From assembly GCA_014874385.1 (NCBI GenBank), contig JACWAE010000061.1:1-62452 (forward strand): a stretch of DNA of 62,452 bases, read 5' to 3'. A model generated the notes under the pieces. That model did not search any database and had not been told where the DNA came from. It was given only the letters and a program-made list of their open reading frames with translations. The position numbers and the translations under genes are program-made. Every line of letters starts with the position of its first letter. Position 1 is the first letter of the stretch. Positions 16,345 to 25,024 of the stretch are shown piece by piece. Origin of the DNA: Dehalococcoidia bacterium. Lineage in GTDB: Bacteria; Chloroflexota; Dehalococcoidia; SZUA-161.

Positions 16345-16989
16345 ATGAAGATAAGATGGCTCGGTCATTCGGCTTTCCTGATAACCGCTGACGATGGCAC
16401 CAGGATTGTAACTGACCCCTACGGGATTTTCCCTGACCTTCACTACGCTCAGATAGAGGGGCCGGCCGAAATCCTGGTTGTCAGCCATAAGCATGGCGAC
16501 CATTTCGGTGCTAAGGTCAAAGGAAACCCCAAGCTGGTAACTGGTGGAGGCGAGAAAAAGGTGGGGAGTATTGAATTCAAGGGAATCGAGGTTTACCATG
16601 ATACCTCGAAGGGAAGCCAGAGAGGGCCGAACACAGTGTTCTGTTTCACTGTGAACGGGGTGAGGCTCTGCCATCTGGGAGACCTGGGACATCTCCTATC
16701 GGGGCCCGAGATCGCCGAGATAGGGCCGGTAGATGTCCTTATGATACCGGTAGGCGGCTCCTATACCATAGATGCTGCTGCCGCCACAAAGATTTGCGAG
16801 CAGATCAAGCCTAAGGTGATAATTCCCATGCACTATAGGAACGACAAGTGCTCTTTCCCTATCAGCGGGGTGGAGGATTTTCTTAAAGGCAAAGCTAATG
16901 TAAAGAGACTCAACACCAGTGATCTGGAGCTAAAGGCAGGGCAACTCCCTCAGACAACTGAGATCGTTGTCTTGAAACATGCTCTGTAG
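16345..16989 (+). CDS. MBL-fold metal-dependent hydrolase, UlaG-like
   Basis: The ATG at 16345 follows AAGGAGG; the longer frame from 16303 overlaps pepA and is not used. The 214-residue protein begins MKIRWLGHSAFLITADDG, typical of the UlaG/UPF0173 group, and carries the metal motif VVSHKHGDHFG (about residues 49-59), LCHLGDLGH and IPMHYRN. It therefore has the fold and metal ligands of a beta-lactamase-like hydrolase. The substrate is not known; the UPF0173 members are mostly uncharacterised. Confidence 0.87.
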   Translation: MKIRWLGHSAFLITADDGTRIVTDPYGIFPDLHYAQIEGPAEILVVSHKHGDHFGAKVKGNPKLVTGGGEKKVGSIEFKGIEVYHDTSKGSQRGPNTVFCFTVNGVRLCHLGDLGHLLSGPEIAEIGPVDVLMIPVGGSYTIDAAAATKICEQIKPKVIIPMHYRNDKCSFPISGVEDFLKGKANVKRLNTSDLELKAGQLPQTTEIVVLKHAL

Positions 16990-17032
16990 ATGCCTTAGCG
17001 CTTTCGTTCCTATTTTCCAATAAACGTGCAAA

Positions 17033-17062
17033 TTGACATCGGAGAATGAGATACAGTATAAT
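17033..17062 (+). promoter_or_regulatory. strong sigma-70-type promoter for rpmH
   Basis: TTGACA (17033-17038) and TATAAT (17057-17062) are both perfect consensus hexamers, 18 bases apart and 29 bases before the rpmH start. This should drive rpmH-rnpA-yidD and possibly the genes beyond. Confidence 0.85.
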
Positions 17063-17091
17063 AAATAGTCTTTAAGTAAAGTAGGAAGATA

Positions 17092-17229
17092 ATGCCGAAA
17101 CGAACTTATCAGCCGAAGAAGTTGCGCAGAAAACGCAAACATGGTTTTCTTTCGCGTACGGCTACTCGCGGGGGGCGGTTGGTTTTGAGACGGAGACGGC
17201 TTAAAGGTCGCCATAAGCTTACGGTATAG
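17092..17229 (+). CDS. rpmH: 50S ribosomal protein L34
   Basis: This 45-residue basic protein, [20 protein letters not shown] at its start and ending GRHKLTV, is a textbook L34. It is a component of the large ribosomal subunit. It is too short for many gene callers. RBS AGGAAG lies just upstream. It heads the usual rpmH-rnpA-yidD-yidC-jag order and is separated from rnpA by 18 bases. dnaA, often found upstream, is not present here. Confidence 0.97.
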   Translation: MPKRTYQPKKLRRKRKHGFLSRTATRGGRLVLRRRRLKGRHKLTV

Positions 17230-17247
17230 GCTAGCTGCTGCGGCGGA

Positions 17248-17613
17248 ATGGGTGAAAAGGAAAGGCTCAGGAAGAATTCGCAGTTTGCCGCCGTTTATGA
17301 GCATGGAAGGACGTGGGCAAACGAACTTGTCGTGCTTAAGACACTGCCCAACGGTCTTGAGTGGAATCGGTATGGTTTTGTCGCTGGCAAGCGCATAGGC
17401 AAGGCAGTAGTGCGAAATCGGGTGAAGAGGCTGTTGCGAGAGGTGGTAAGGGCGGCACCGACTAAAACGGGGTGGGATGTGGTGTGCATAGCTCGCAGTC
17501 AGGCGGCTACAGCAAATTATCACGAATTAGGAGCATCGGTGGCAAGGTTGCTGCACCGAGCAAGAATTTTAGCAGATAAGAGTAGAAGCGAGGGAACGAC
17601 AGAGGCAGAATAG
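17248..17613 (+). CDS. rnpA: ribonuclease P protein component
   Basis: RnpA is the protein subunit of RNase P, which matures tRNA 5' ends. The 121-residue basic protein carries the signature [14 protein letters not shown] (about residues 51-64) that contacts the RNA, and an N-terminal [16 protein letters not shown]. The length and position after rpmH are standard. The stop overlaps the next start (TAGTG), so yidD is translationally coupled. Confidence 0.96.
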   Translation: MGEKERLRKNSQFAAVYEHGRTWANELVVLKTLPNGLEWNRYGFVAGKRIGKAVVRNRVKRLLREVVRAAPTKTGWDVVCIARSQAATANYHELGASVARLLHRARILADKSRSEGTTEAE

Positions 17614-17822
17614 TGAAGAAAATTGCTTTATTTCTAATACGTTTCTATCAGGTAGCTATCTCTCCTGGGAGGATCAGCACCTGTCGTTATGTGCCCTCTT
17701 GTTCCCAATACGGCTACGAGGCAATCGAAAAATATGGGATTGCCAAGGGTGGTTGGCTTACGGCGAAGCGCATCTGTAGCTGTCATCCTCTGGCCAAGGG
17801 TGGTATAGACCCTGTGCCTTGA
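17613..17822 (+). CDS. yidD: membrane protein insertion efficiency factor YidD
   Basis: The 69-residue product has the complete YidD pattern: [12 protein letters not shown] (8-19), [19 protein letters not shown] (24-42) and [13 protein letters not shown] (57-69). YidD is thought to sit at the inner membrane face and help YidC. The GTG start overlaps the rnpA stop. Its own end overlaps the upstream TTG of the next frame. Confidence 0.95.
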   Translation: MKKIALFLIRFYQVAISPGRISTCRYVPSCSQYGYEAIEKYGIAKGGWLTAKRICSCHPLAKGGIDPVP

Positions 17823-17857
17823 CCTCGTTTCTGCCTATCTATCAGTGGTTTTCCTTG

Positions 17858-18982
17858 ATGTTTAACACCAGACGAACTAGGCTAACAAAAGTCCTCATCA
17901 TAGCTACTCTTCTTGTGGCTCTGGTCCTCTCCGGCTGCGCCGGCAAGCGGAGCTGGCCTGGAACTGTAAGCGAAGGGGGTACTCTGTATGTCTGTACCAT
18001 GGATGGCAGAGTCGTTGCCTTGAATTCAGGTAGCGGCAGTCGGCAGTGGGACTGGGAGCCGACAGGGGGGCAGTCTGGACAGACAGCCAGCTCTTTTACC
18101 TGTGCGGGAAGCTCGCTCGTCGGAGGTTTATTCTATAGCGCCCCTGCCATTGCTAACGGTCTGGTCTACGTAGTGTTCCATACCGGAAAGGTTTACGCTA
18201 TAGATGCTACCAGCGGGGTGCAGGTGTGGACTTATGACCTTCACAGTACTGTTTCTGGTGGGGTAGCGGTTGGTAACGACACTGTGTTTGTGGGCTCAGC
18301 CAACGGAGAGCTTTCCGCTCTTGATGCTGGCAATGGGTCTTTCAAGTGGGAGTTCTCCACTGAGAACGAGGTCTGGGCTACGCCCGCAGTTGTCGATGGA
18401 GTTGTTTACTTTGGCTCTCTCGATCACAGCTTCTATGCCGTGAACGCTGCTGACGGGACGATGAAATGGGCGTTTAAGACAGATGGAAGCATAGCGTCTA
18501 CGCCTCTGATTGTCGATGGGGTGGTTTATATTGGCTCGTTCGACAACAAATTCTATGCTATAGATGCAAATACCGGTATGCAGAAATGGGTCTTCGAGGG
18601 TGCAGGGAACTGGTTCTGGTCCGAAGCTGTTTATGATAATGGCATCATTTATACGGGCTCCCTGGATCATAATGTCTACGCTCTTGATGCTGGCAACGGT
18701 ACGCTGGCATGGCCTGAGCCATTTAAGGCTAGCGATCAGGTGAAGTCATCTCCGGTCATCGCTGGCGGGGTGCTGGTGGTGGCATCCGAAGACGGCAAGA
18801 TTTACGGCGTTGACTTGAAAACTGGTGACAAGAAGTGGGAATTTGATAACATTAACACTAAAGTTCTTTCTCCTCTTTGTGCTGCGGGAGGCACAGTTTA
18901 CATAAACAGCCAGGATAACAAGCTCTACGCCTTGGATGGCGAAACTGGCAGCCAAGTCTGGGCTGTACCCTTGAGTAAGTGA
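17858..18982 (+). CDS. PQQ-type beta-propeller lipoprotein, BamB-like
   Basis: The likely start is the ATG at 17858, which gives a clean lipoprotein signal: basic MFNTRRTRLTK, a hydrophobic core and the lipobox LSGC with the lipidated Cys at about residue 27. The rest is eight repeats of the form (V/I)YxGSxDxxxYALDAxTGxxxW, for example VVYIGSFDNKFYAIDANTG, which makes an eight-bladed propeller. No PQQ ligand residues can be claimed. It would be anchored outside the cytoplasmic membrane. Its position between yidD and yidC suggests a role in membrane or secreted protein assembly, as with BamB, but that is an inference. The start lacks a good ribosome site; a TTG at 17819 overlapping yidD is the alternative. 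Confidence 0.85.
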   Translation: MFNTRRTRLTKVLIIATLLVALVLSGCAGKRSWPGTVSEGGTLYVCTMDGRVVALNSGSGSRQWDWEPTGGQSGQTASSFTCAGSSLVGGLFYSAPAIANGLVYVVFHTGKVYAIDATSGVQVWTYDLHSTVSGGVAVGNDTVFVGSANGELSALDAGNGSFKWEFSTENEVWATPAVVDGVVYFGSLDHSFYAVNAADGTMKWAFKTDGSIASTPLIVDGVVYIGSFDNKFYAIDANTGMQKWVFEGAGNWFWSEAVYDNGIIYTGSLDHNVYALDAGNGTLAWPEPFKASDQVKSSPVIAGGVLVVASEDGKIYGVDLKTGDKKWEFDNINTKVLSPLCAAGGTVYINSQDNKLYALDGETGSQVWAVPLSK

Positions 18983-18995
18983 GATAGAAAAAGCC

Positions 18996-20045
18996 ATGGC
19001 TGAAGCTAAGCCCGCGAAGAGTTTCAATGTACGCAGGCTCGTTATTTACCTGCTTATAGCAGTGCTTCTTTTCCTCCTCATTACCGGTGTCCTTTCCATA
19101 ACTGGCATCTGGAATACGATTCTTTTGAACCCGATGGTAAATTTCTTGGTCCTAATGTCGAAGTATTTTCTCGGCAGCTTCGGGATTGCCATCATTGTAT
19201 TGACCATCATTATTCGACTGCTCATGTATCCTCTTACCATGAAGCAGCTGCAATCCAGCAAGGCGATGCAGGCAATCCAGCCTAAGATGAAAGAACTGCA
19301 GAAGAAATATGCCAAGGACCAGCAGAAACTAAATCAGGAGGTAATGAAGCTCTATAAAGAAGAGGGAGTCAATCCACTAGGATGTGCTTTCCCTATGCTG
19401 ATCCAGTTCCCCATCTGGATTGCTCTCTATGAGTCTGTTATACAGGCTCTCGCATATACTCCTGAAAACCTTCTCGGTCTATCCAAACAGCTGTATTCTT
19501 CTTCGCTTATTCGGGACGCATTGCCTCTGAACCATCATTTCTTATGGCTGGATCTTACCAAGGGCGACATCTTTATGGCGCTCCTGACAGCGGGGACCAT
19601 GTGGATGCTGCAGAAGATGTCCACCCAGCCCTCTGCGGACCCGCAGGCGCAATCTATGAACCGTATTATGCTGTGGGTAATGCCCTTGATGTTTGGCTTT
19701 TTCTCCTTAACGCTACCCAGTGGACTTTCTCTTTACTGGGTAGCCTCTAATATTATCAGCATGGTGATGCAATATCGTGTAACTGGCTGGGGCACTTTGA
19801 CAATGCCCTCTTTACCATCATTCTTGAAGGGAGGCGCTCCTCAGCCAGTTGATAATCCCCAGGCGAAGACTGAGGTGGCAGCGAGCACGGATAAGAAGGA
19901 TGTGAAAGGTATAGCCCTGCAACAAAAGGGCGCTGATGCGGGTGGTGCGGGTTCTGACGAGAAGAAGGAGGCTGTTGGAGGTGATATAATCTCTCAACGA
20001 AGGAAGGTTCGCCATGGAAAGCGTAGAGGTAAGCGCAAAAACTGA
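18996..20045 (+). CDS. yidC: membrane protein insertase YidC
   Basis: YidC inserts proteins into the cytoplasmic membrane with or without SecYEG. The 349-residue protein has an N-terminal helix (about residues 13-35), then the five-helix core starting WNTILLNPMVNFLV, with FGIAIIVLTIIIRLLMYPLT carrying the conserved Arg in the groove. The cytoplasmic hairpin KMKELQKKYAKDQQKLNQEV and NPLGCAFPMLIQFPIWIALY follow. No periplasmic P1 domain is present, as in Gram-positive-type YidC. The C-terminus is strongly basic (RRKVRHGKRRGKRKN), which could contact ribosomes. It overlaps jag by 32 bases. Confidence 0.96.
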   Translation: MAEAKPAKSFNVRRLVIYLLIAVLLFLLITGVLSITGIWNTILLNPMVNFLVLMSKYFLGSFGIAIIVLTIIIRLLMYPLTMKQLQSSKAMQAIQPKMKELQKKYAKDQQKLNQEVMKLYKEEGVNPLGCAFPMLIQFPIWIALYESVIQALAYTPENLLGLSKQLYSSSLIRDALPLNHHFLWLDLTKGDIFMALLTAGTMWMLQKMSTQPSADPQAQSMNRIMLWVMPLMFGFFSLTLPSGLSLYWVASNIISMVMQYRVTGWGTLTMPSLPSFLKGGAPQPVDNPQAKTEVAASTDKKDVKGIALQQKGADAGGAGSDEKKEAVGGDIISQRRKVRHGKRRGKRKN

Positions 20046-20685
20046 GGAAGAAGCTATTGCGATTGCTCTGGCTGAACTGGGCCTGAGTCGTTCTGAAGTA
20101 GAGGTTGTCGTAGTTAAAAAAGGAAAAACCGGCATCCTTGGCTTCGGCTCGGAGGAAGTCAGGGTTAGGGTAACGCCGCTGGGACAAAAGCCTGGGGAGG
20201 GTGAGGATGTTGCTGGAATGGCTGAGGCGGTCTTGCGGGACATCCTCTCTCTAATGAATGTGTCTGCCAATGTTGTGCTGGACAAAAGTGGTGCTGGTGA
20301 TGCAGGGAGCATTCCACTTGATATAAAAGGAGAGGATTTAGGTATCCTTATCGGGAGGCGTGGCGAGACACTGTCTGCATTGCAATATTTGGTTAACCTT
20401 ATTATCAGCAGGCGGCTTAAAAGCCGTGTTGGAGTGGTTGTTGATGTTGAGGGGTATAGGCAGCGGCGCTATGAGTCTTTGCGTTTGCTAGCCCGGCGCT
20501 TAGCGGAGCAGGTGAAATCCAGTGGCAGGTCGGTAACCTTGGAGCCGATGCCTCCCAATGAGCGCCGCATCATTCACCTGGAGTTGAAAGATAACCCTGA
20601 TGTAACTACCCAAAGCATAGGCCAGGGCGAAGAACGTAAGATAACAATTCTATCGAAGGGTAACAGCAAAGAAAAGCAGGCCTGA
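20014..20685 (+). CDS. jag: RNA-binding protein Jag/KhpB
   Basis: The 223-residue protein has the three Jag domains. They are Jag-N (residues 1-50, ending GKTGILGFGSEEV), a KH domain (about 75-145, with the GRRGETLSALQYLVN motif) and an R3H domain (about 150-210, with MPPNERRIIHLEL). Jag binds RNA and is linked to YidC and envelope growth in other bacteria. Its start lies inside the yidC tail. It closes the rpmH-to-jag cluster; mnmE does not follow. Confidence 0.94.
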   Translation: MESVEVSAKTEEEAIAIALAELGLSRSEVEVVVVKKGKTGILGFGSEEVRVRVTPLGQKPGEGEDVAGMAEAVLRDILSLMNVSANVVLDKSGAGDAGSIPLDIKGEDLGILIGRRGETLSALQYLVNLIISRRLKSRVGVVVDVEGYRQRRYESLRLLARRLAEQVKSSGRSVTLEPMPPNERRIIHLELKDNPDVTTQSIGQGEERKITILSKGNSKEKQA

Positions 20686-20727
20686 AAATAGGAATTGCGA
20701 AACTTATAAACCAAGCAGGAGGTATTA

Positions 20728-21510
20728 ATGAAGTTCCAGAACATCATTTTCGAGAAGAAGGATGGGGTTGCCAAGATAACCCTGAATCGCCCGGATGTTA
20801 TGAATGCTCTGGACGCCCAGACTCTCGAAGAGATGTATGCAGCATGTGAAGATATCGAGAGTGACATTTCAGTTAGGGTTGCGGTGGTCACAGCCACCGG
20901 TAGGGCATTCTGCACTGGCGCTGACCTCACAGGCGTAGCTAATATCCCTCCCGATAAACCTCGCGACTACTTCCTTAGACTCTGGAACAAGACATTCAGC
21001 GCTATCGAGAATTTGAGCGTACCGGTGATAGCTGCTGTAAACGGTATTGCTCTGGCCGGTGGACTGGAGCTTATTATGGTCTGTGACCTCGCTATCGCTG
21101 GCGATAATGTTAAGCTCTCCGACCAGCATGCCAATCGTGGCCTGGTGCCTGGCGGCGGTGCCAGCCAGAGACTGCCTCGCCTCATCGGCATCAGGAAGGC
21201 TAAGGAGCTTCTCTTTACGGGTGACCGCATCACAGCGGCTGAGGCAGAGAAGCTGGGGCTCATCAATAAGGCTGTTCCGGCTGACAAGCTTCGGGAAGCG
21301 ACCAACGAGCTGGTGATTAAGCTTTTGACCAAGAGTCCTATGGCTATGAAAGCTGTTAAGAAGCTGGTCAATCGTGGCATGGAGGCCAGTTTGGATTCAG
21401 GCCTCGAGCTGGAGATGCTCGCTATGACTGCCCACGGTACGACCGAAGACTTTGCCGAGGGCATAAAGTCGTTCCTGGAAGGCCGGCAGCCCCAATTCCC
21501 CGGAAGATAG
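20728..21510 (+). CDS. enoyl-CoA hydratase/isomerase family protein
   Basis: The 260-residue crotonase starts at an ATG with AGGAGGT upstream. The oxyanion-hole segments FCTGADLTG (about 61-69) and NGIALAGGLEL (about 105-115) are clear, and E114 matches Glu144 of rat mitochondrial hydratase. The second catalytic position, Glu164 in rat, aligns with H134 in SDQHANRG. A standard hydratase mechanism is therefore doubtful; it may be another crotonase-superfamily enzyme acting on CoA thioesters. It lies alone between jag and the ileS T-box, apart from the fad operon. Confidence 0.85.
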   Translation: MKFQNIIFEKKDGVAKITLNRPDVMNALDAQTLEEMYAACEDIESDISVRVAVVTATGRAFCTGADLTGVANIPPDKPRDYFLRLWNKTFSAIENLSVPVIAAVNGIALAGGLELIMVCDLAIAGDNVKLSDQHANRGLVPGGGASQRLPRLIGIRKAKELLFTGDRITAAEAEKLGLINKAVPADKLREATNELVIKLLTKSPMAMKAVKKLVNRGMEASLDSGLELEMLAMTAHGTTEDFAEGIKSFLEGRQPQFPGR

Positions 21511-21529
21511 TGGGCAGACACTCCGGACA

Positions 21530-21558
21530 TTGACAAGTCCACTGTACTGTGGTAATTT
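21530..21558 (+). promoter_or_regulatory. promoter of the ileS leader
   Basis: A consensus TTGACA (21530-21535) and TAATTT (21553-21558) are 17 bases apart, just before the T-box RNA. Transcription would begin near 21565. Confidence 0.7.
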
Positions 21559-21564
21559 TCAGTA

Positions 21565-21849
21565 GAAAAAGGCGATGACGGAGACGAGTAGGCGGGGTAA
21601 TCACACAGCGAGTCTGGTGTAGTGAGAGCAGATGTGAGTAACTCGCACGAAAATCACTCCTGAGCCGCCAACCGAAATCCTTCCCCAGGGCAGGAGAGTA
21701 GACTTGGCCGGTTTCGTCAGCCGTTATCCTGGACGGGGTCTTTCCTGCGAAGGAAGGATGCCTTATAGAGAGCCCCGATGTGTCGGGGAAGTAGGGTGGT
21801 ACCGCGGGATTCAAGTCCCGTCCCTTCAAGGGACGGGACTCTTTGTTTT
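21565..21849 (+). promoter_or_regulatory. T-box riboswitch controlling ileS
   Basis: The leader contains the conserved T-box AGGGTGGTACCGCG at 21793-21806, directly before a terminator. A long stem I is formed by GGCGG (21591) with CCGCC (about 21669), and GACGAGTA and AGTGAGAGCA-like motifs occur inside. The specifier is most likely ATC at 21653-21655 in AAAATCACTCC, an isoleucine codon, which fits the downstream gene. Uncharged tRNA-Ile would pair with the specifier and the T-box bulge and favour antitermination. The exact stem boundaries are by eye. Confidence 0.9.
21815..21849 (+). terminator. T-box terminator hairpin
   Basis: GTCCCGTCCC, a TTCAA loop and GGGACGGGAC form a perfect 10-bp stem followed by TCTTTGTTTT. 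The competing antiterminator uses the T-box core and the 5' side of this stem. Confidence 0.9.
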
Positions 21850-21863
21850 GGCAGGAGGATTTT

Positions 21864-24800
21864 ATGTTCCAGCCGGTATCCAGCAGGGTGAATTTTGCAG
21901 AGCTTGAGCAAAGGATAATCGGGTTCTGGCAGGAGAAGCGAGTATTTGAGCGAAGCGTGGAGCAGCGCTTGGGCGGTCCTCCTTATATTCTCTATGATGG
22001 CCCGCCGACGGCGAATGCCAGCCCGGGGATTCACCATGTGCTGGCAAGGGTATTTAAGGATGTATTCCCTCGCTACAAGACGATGAAGGGCTGCTATGCT
22101 CCTCGTAAAGCAGGCTGGGATACTCACGGATTGCCTGTGGAACTCGAGGTTGAGCGCGAGCTGGGGTTGAAGAGCAAGCGTGAGATCGAGGAGTATGGTA
22201 TCGCCGAGTTTAACAGCCGCTGTCGCAAGAATGTACTCAGATATGTTAAGGACTGGGAAAAGCTCACAGACCGCATAGGTTTCTGGATAGACATGAAACA
22301 TCCTTATATAACCTTCGACAACGGCTATATCGAGAGTTGCTGGTGGATAATAAACGAGCTGTGGAATAAAGGGCTTATCTATCAGAGCTACAAGGTCACT
22401 CCTCATTGCCCGCGCTGTGGCACTTCCTTGTCCTCTCATGAGGTTGCTCTGGGCTACGATGAAGCAGATGATCCATCAATTTACATAAAGTTTGAGATTG
22501 TGCCCGGTTCGGTTGAAGCTACCTTCCTTAAACCATTTTTCAATAAATTCCTGGCGAAGCCAGCCTACTTGCTGGCCTGGACAACAACCCCTTGGACTCT
22601 CCCGGGGAATACAGCTTTGGCTGTAGCACCGGATGCTGAGTATTCGGTAATGGAGGGGCCCGGTGACTACCTTATTATGGCTTCTGCTCTTGTAGAGAGG
22701 GTGGGACTTGAGGGTTACCATGAGGTGGATAGGGTAAGAGGGAAAGACATATCAGGTGTGCAAAAGGGCTTGAAATACAAACCGCTTTTTAACCCTCATG
22801 AGTTTGGGGTAGAGCGGAAGCGTTTTCAGGATGACTCTTTGGCGGTGCAAGAGCCAGACCAGAGCCTTACATACTCTGTTATTAGCGAGGACTTTGTTTC
22901 TATGGAGGAAGGCACAGGCATTGTGCATACCGCGCCTTCTTTTGGTGAGGTTGACTTCCGGGCTGGACATGATAACGGTCTCAATTTTGTGCGGGATTAT
23001 GTCGATTTGCAGGGCGTGATTCAGGGCACCTACTCCTTTGCAGGGAAGTTCGTTAAAGATGCTGACCCGCTCATATTGGAAGACCTGAAGTCGAGAGGAC
23101 TTCTCTACCGCAGTGAACGAATTCGGCATACCTACCCCTTCTGCTGGCGCTGTGGGACGCCGCTGCTTTATTATGCCAAACCCTCGTGGTATATCAAAAC
23201 CACAGCGATGAAGGAGAGGCTTATCTCAGGAAACGCTGAGATCAACTGGTATCCGGAGTACATCAAATATGGACGGTTCGGTGACTGGCTAAATAACAAT
23301 GTGGACTGGGCATTCTCCCGGGAACGCTACTGGGGTACTCCGCTCCCCATCTGGCGCTGTCAGGACTGTGGTAATCAGGAGTGTATCGGCAGCGTTAAGG
23401 GGTTGAAAGAGAAGCTGGGCGTAAAAGGGGTAGAGGGCCTCTCTGATTTGCACCGTCCCTATATTGATGGCGTTACGTACAACTGCATCAAGTGCAGCGG
23501 GGAGATGCGCCGTGTTCCGGAGGTCATTGACTGCTGGTTCGACTCCGGTGCTATGCCTTTCGCCCAGTGGCACTATCCTTTTGAGAACCTCCAGCTTTTC
23601 AAAGCTAGCTTCCCTGCCGACTATATTTGCGAGGCTGTTGATCAGACGCGGGGCTGGTTTTACAGCTTACATGCAATCTCTATCCTTCTCACCGAGCAGC
23701 CCTGCTTCAAGAACGTGATATGCCTGGGGCATATTCTCGATAGCGCTGGCGAGAAGATGAGCAAGTCGAAAGGCAATGTGGTCAGGCCTGAAGAGGTGCT
23801 GGCTACAAGCGGGGCAGATGCCCTGCGCTGGTATATGTATACTGCTTCCCCGCCAGGTAACGTGCGCCGCTTCTCTAAAGAGCTGGTAGAGGAAGTAGTG
23901 CGCAAGTTCTTGCTCACGCTGTGGAATACATATTCATTCTTCGTGACCTATGCCAATATCGACAAGTTCGACCCCCGCACTGCTACTAACGTAGAGCATC
24001 GTCCTGAGCTTGACCGATGGATACTCTCCGAGCTCAACCAGCTTACCGACGGGGCAACTCGTTCTCTCGATGAATACGATATAACTGCGGCAGGACGCAG
24101 GGTCGAGGAATTTGTGGACAACCTCTCTAACTGGTACGTGAGGAGGAGCAGGAGGCGCTTCTGGAAGAGTGAGAACGATACCGATAAACAATCGGCTTAT
24201 ACTACTCTTCATCAGTGTTTGATTACTTTAGCCAAGCTCCTTGCTCCACTTACTCCTTTTATTGCTGAGGAGCTTTATCAAAACCTGGTGAGGCCGTTCG
24301 ATACAGGTGCGCCTGAAAGCATTCATCTTACCGATTATCCCCGGGCTGACCTGAGCCAAGTTGACGAGAAGCTGTCTGCTGCTATCAATCTGGTGGTGAA
24401 GGTGACGAGTCTGGGGCGTGCTGCTCGCGCCAAATCAAACCTGAAAGTGCGCCAGCCATTGGCAAAAGTCCTAGTCAAAGTTAGAACTGAGGCGGAGAGA
24501 GCGAGCCTGGAGCAGATGGCTTCTCAGGTACTGGATGAGCTAAATGTGAAAGGGCTGAGCGTTGTCGAGAGTTTGCCTGTAGAGAAGCATCCTGGCTGGC
24601 CTGTGGCAGAGGAGGGTGGCTTGATGCTGATGGTCGATACTGACGTGAGCCAGGAGCTTCTTGATGAAGGGCTGGCCCGTGAGCTGGTGCATCGCCTCCA
24701 GACTTTGCGCAAGCAAGCTGGCTTCGAAATAGCCGACTACATTGAGACCTATTACGAAGGCGGACCTTCAGTGCAGCGTGTGATGGAAAAATTTGCCCAC

Positions 24801-24923
24801 TATGTAAAGCAGGAGACACTGTCAAGGAATCTGGTTGCAAGGAAGCCACCCGAGGGTGCCTTCAGTAAAAGTCAGGTTATCGATGGCAATAAGGTGAATC
24901 TGGCAGTCAAGAGGTTGAAATAG
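21864..24923 (+). CDS. ileS: isoleucyl-tRNA synthetase
   Basis: IleRS charges tRNA-Ile. The ATG at 21864 follows AGGAGGA, so the longer frame from 21843 is rejected. The 1,019-residue protein has a HIGH-equivalent in SPGIHHVLAR (about residues 53-62), WDTHGLPVE, a large CP1 editing domain (about 180-400 with WTTTPWTLPGNTA), KMSKS (about 630) and the anticodon-binding region. The sequence style, with GIHH in place of HIGH and the long C-terminal domain, fits the eukaryote-like type-2 IleRS. That branch is often naturally tolerant of mupirocin; this is family knowledge, not shown here. Confidence 0.96.
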   Translation: MFQPVSSRVNFAELEQRIIGFWQEKRVFERSVEQRLGGPPYILYDGPPTANASPGIHHVLARVFKDVFPRYKTMKGCYAPRKAGWDTHGLPVELEVERELGLKSKREIEEYGIAEFNSRCRKNVLRYVKDWEKLTDRIGFWIDMKHPYITFDNGYIESCWWIINELWNKGLIYQSYKVTPHCPRCGTSLSSHEVALGYDEADDPSIYIKFEIVPGSVEATFLKPFFNKFLAKPAYLLAWTTTPWTLPGNTALAVAPDAEYSVMEGPGDYLIMASALVERVGLEGYHEVDRVRGKDISGVQKGLKYKPLFNPHEFGVERKRFQDDSLAVQEPDQSLTYSVISEDFVSMEEGTGIVHTAPSFGEVDFRAGHDNGLNFVRDYVDLQGVIQGTYSFAGKFVKDADPLILEDLKSRGLLYRSERIRHTYPFCWRCGTPLLYYAKPSWYIKTTAMKERLISGNAEINWYPEYIKYGRFGDWLNNNVDWAFSRERYWGTPLPIWRCQDCGNQECIGSVKGLKEKLGVKGVEGLSDLHRPYIDGVTYNCIKCSGEMRRVPEVIDCWFDSGAMPFAQWHYPFENLQLFKASFPADYICEAVDQTRGWFYSLHAISILLTEQPCFKNVICLGHILDSAGEKMSKSKGNVVRPEEVLATSGADALRWYMYTASPPGNVRRFSKELVEEVVRKFLLTLWNTYSFFVTYANIDKFDPRTATNVEHRPELDRWILSELNQLTDGATRSLDEYDITAAGRRVEEFVDNLSNWYVRRSRRRFWKSENDTDKQSAYTTLHQCLITLAKLLAPLTPFIAEELYQNLVRPFDTGAPESIHLTDYPRADLSQVDEKLSAAINLVVKVTSLGRAARAKSNLKVRQPLAKVLVKVRTEAERASLEQMASQVLDELNVKGLSVVESLPVEKHPGWPVAEEGGLMLMVDTDVSQELLDEGLARELVHRLQTLRKQAGFEIADYIETYYEGGPSVQRVMEKFAHYVKQETLSRNLVARKPPEGAFSKSQVIDGNKVNLAVKRLK

Positions 24924-25024
24924 CATTATTAGACTTTTATTCGGACAGCACGGCATGTTTCGCAGCAAGCTCTTTTGCTTGGAATCGGTAATGGATTCAG
25001 AATTGATACTGATACTCAACAGCT

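Noticed and set aside
17033-20685. A possible replication origin beside rpmH-rnpA
   Set aside because: This cluster is often near oriC, but dnaA, dnaN and a group of DnaA boxes are missing; only one box was found, at 14752.
22752-23129. Minus-strand frames inside ileS
   Set aside because: They run antisense to conserved IleRS sequence, and no independent signals were seen.
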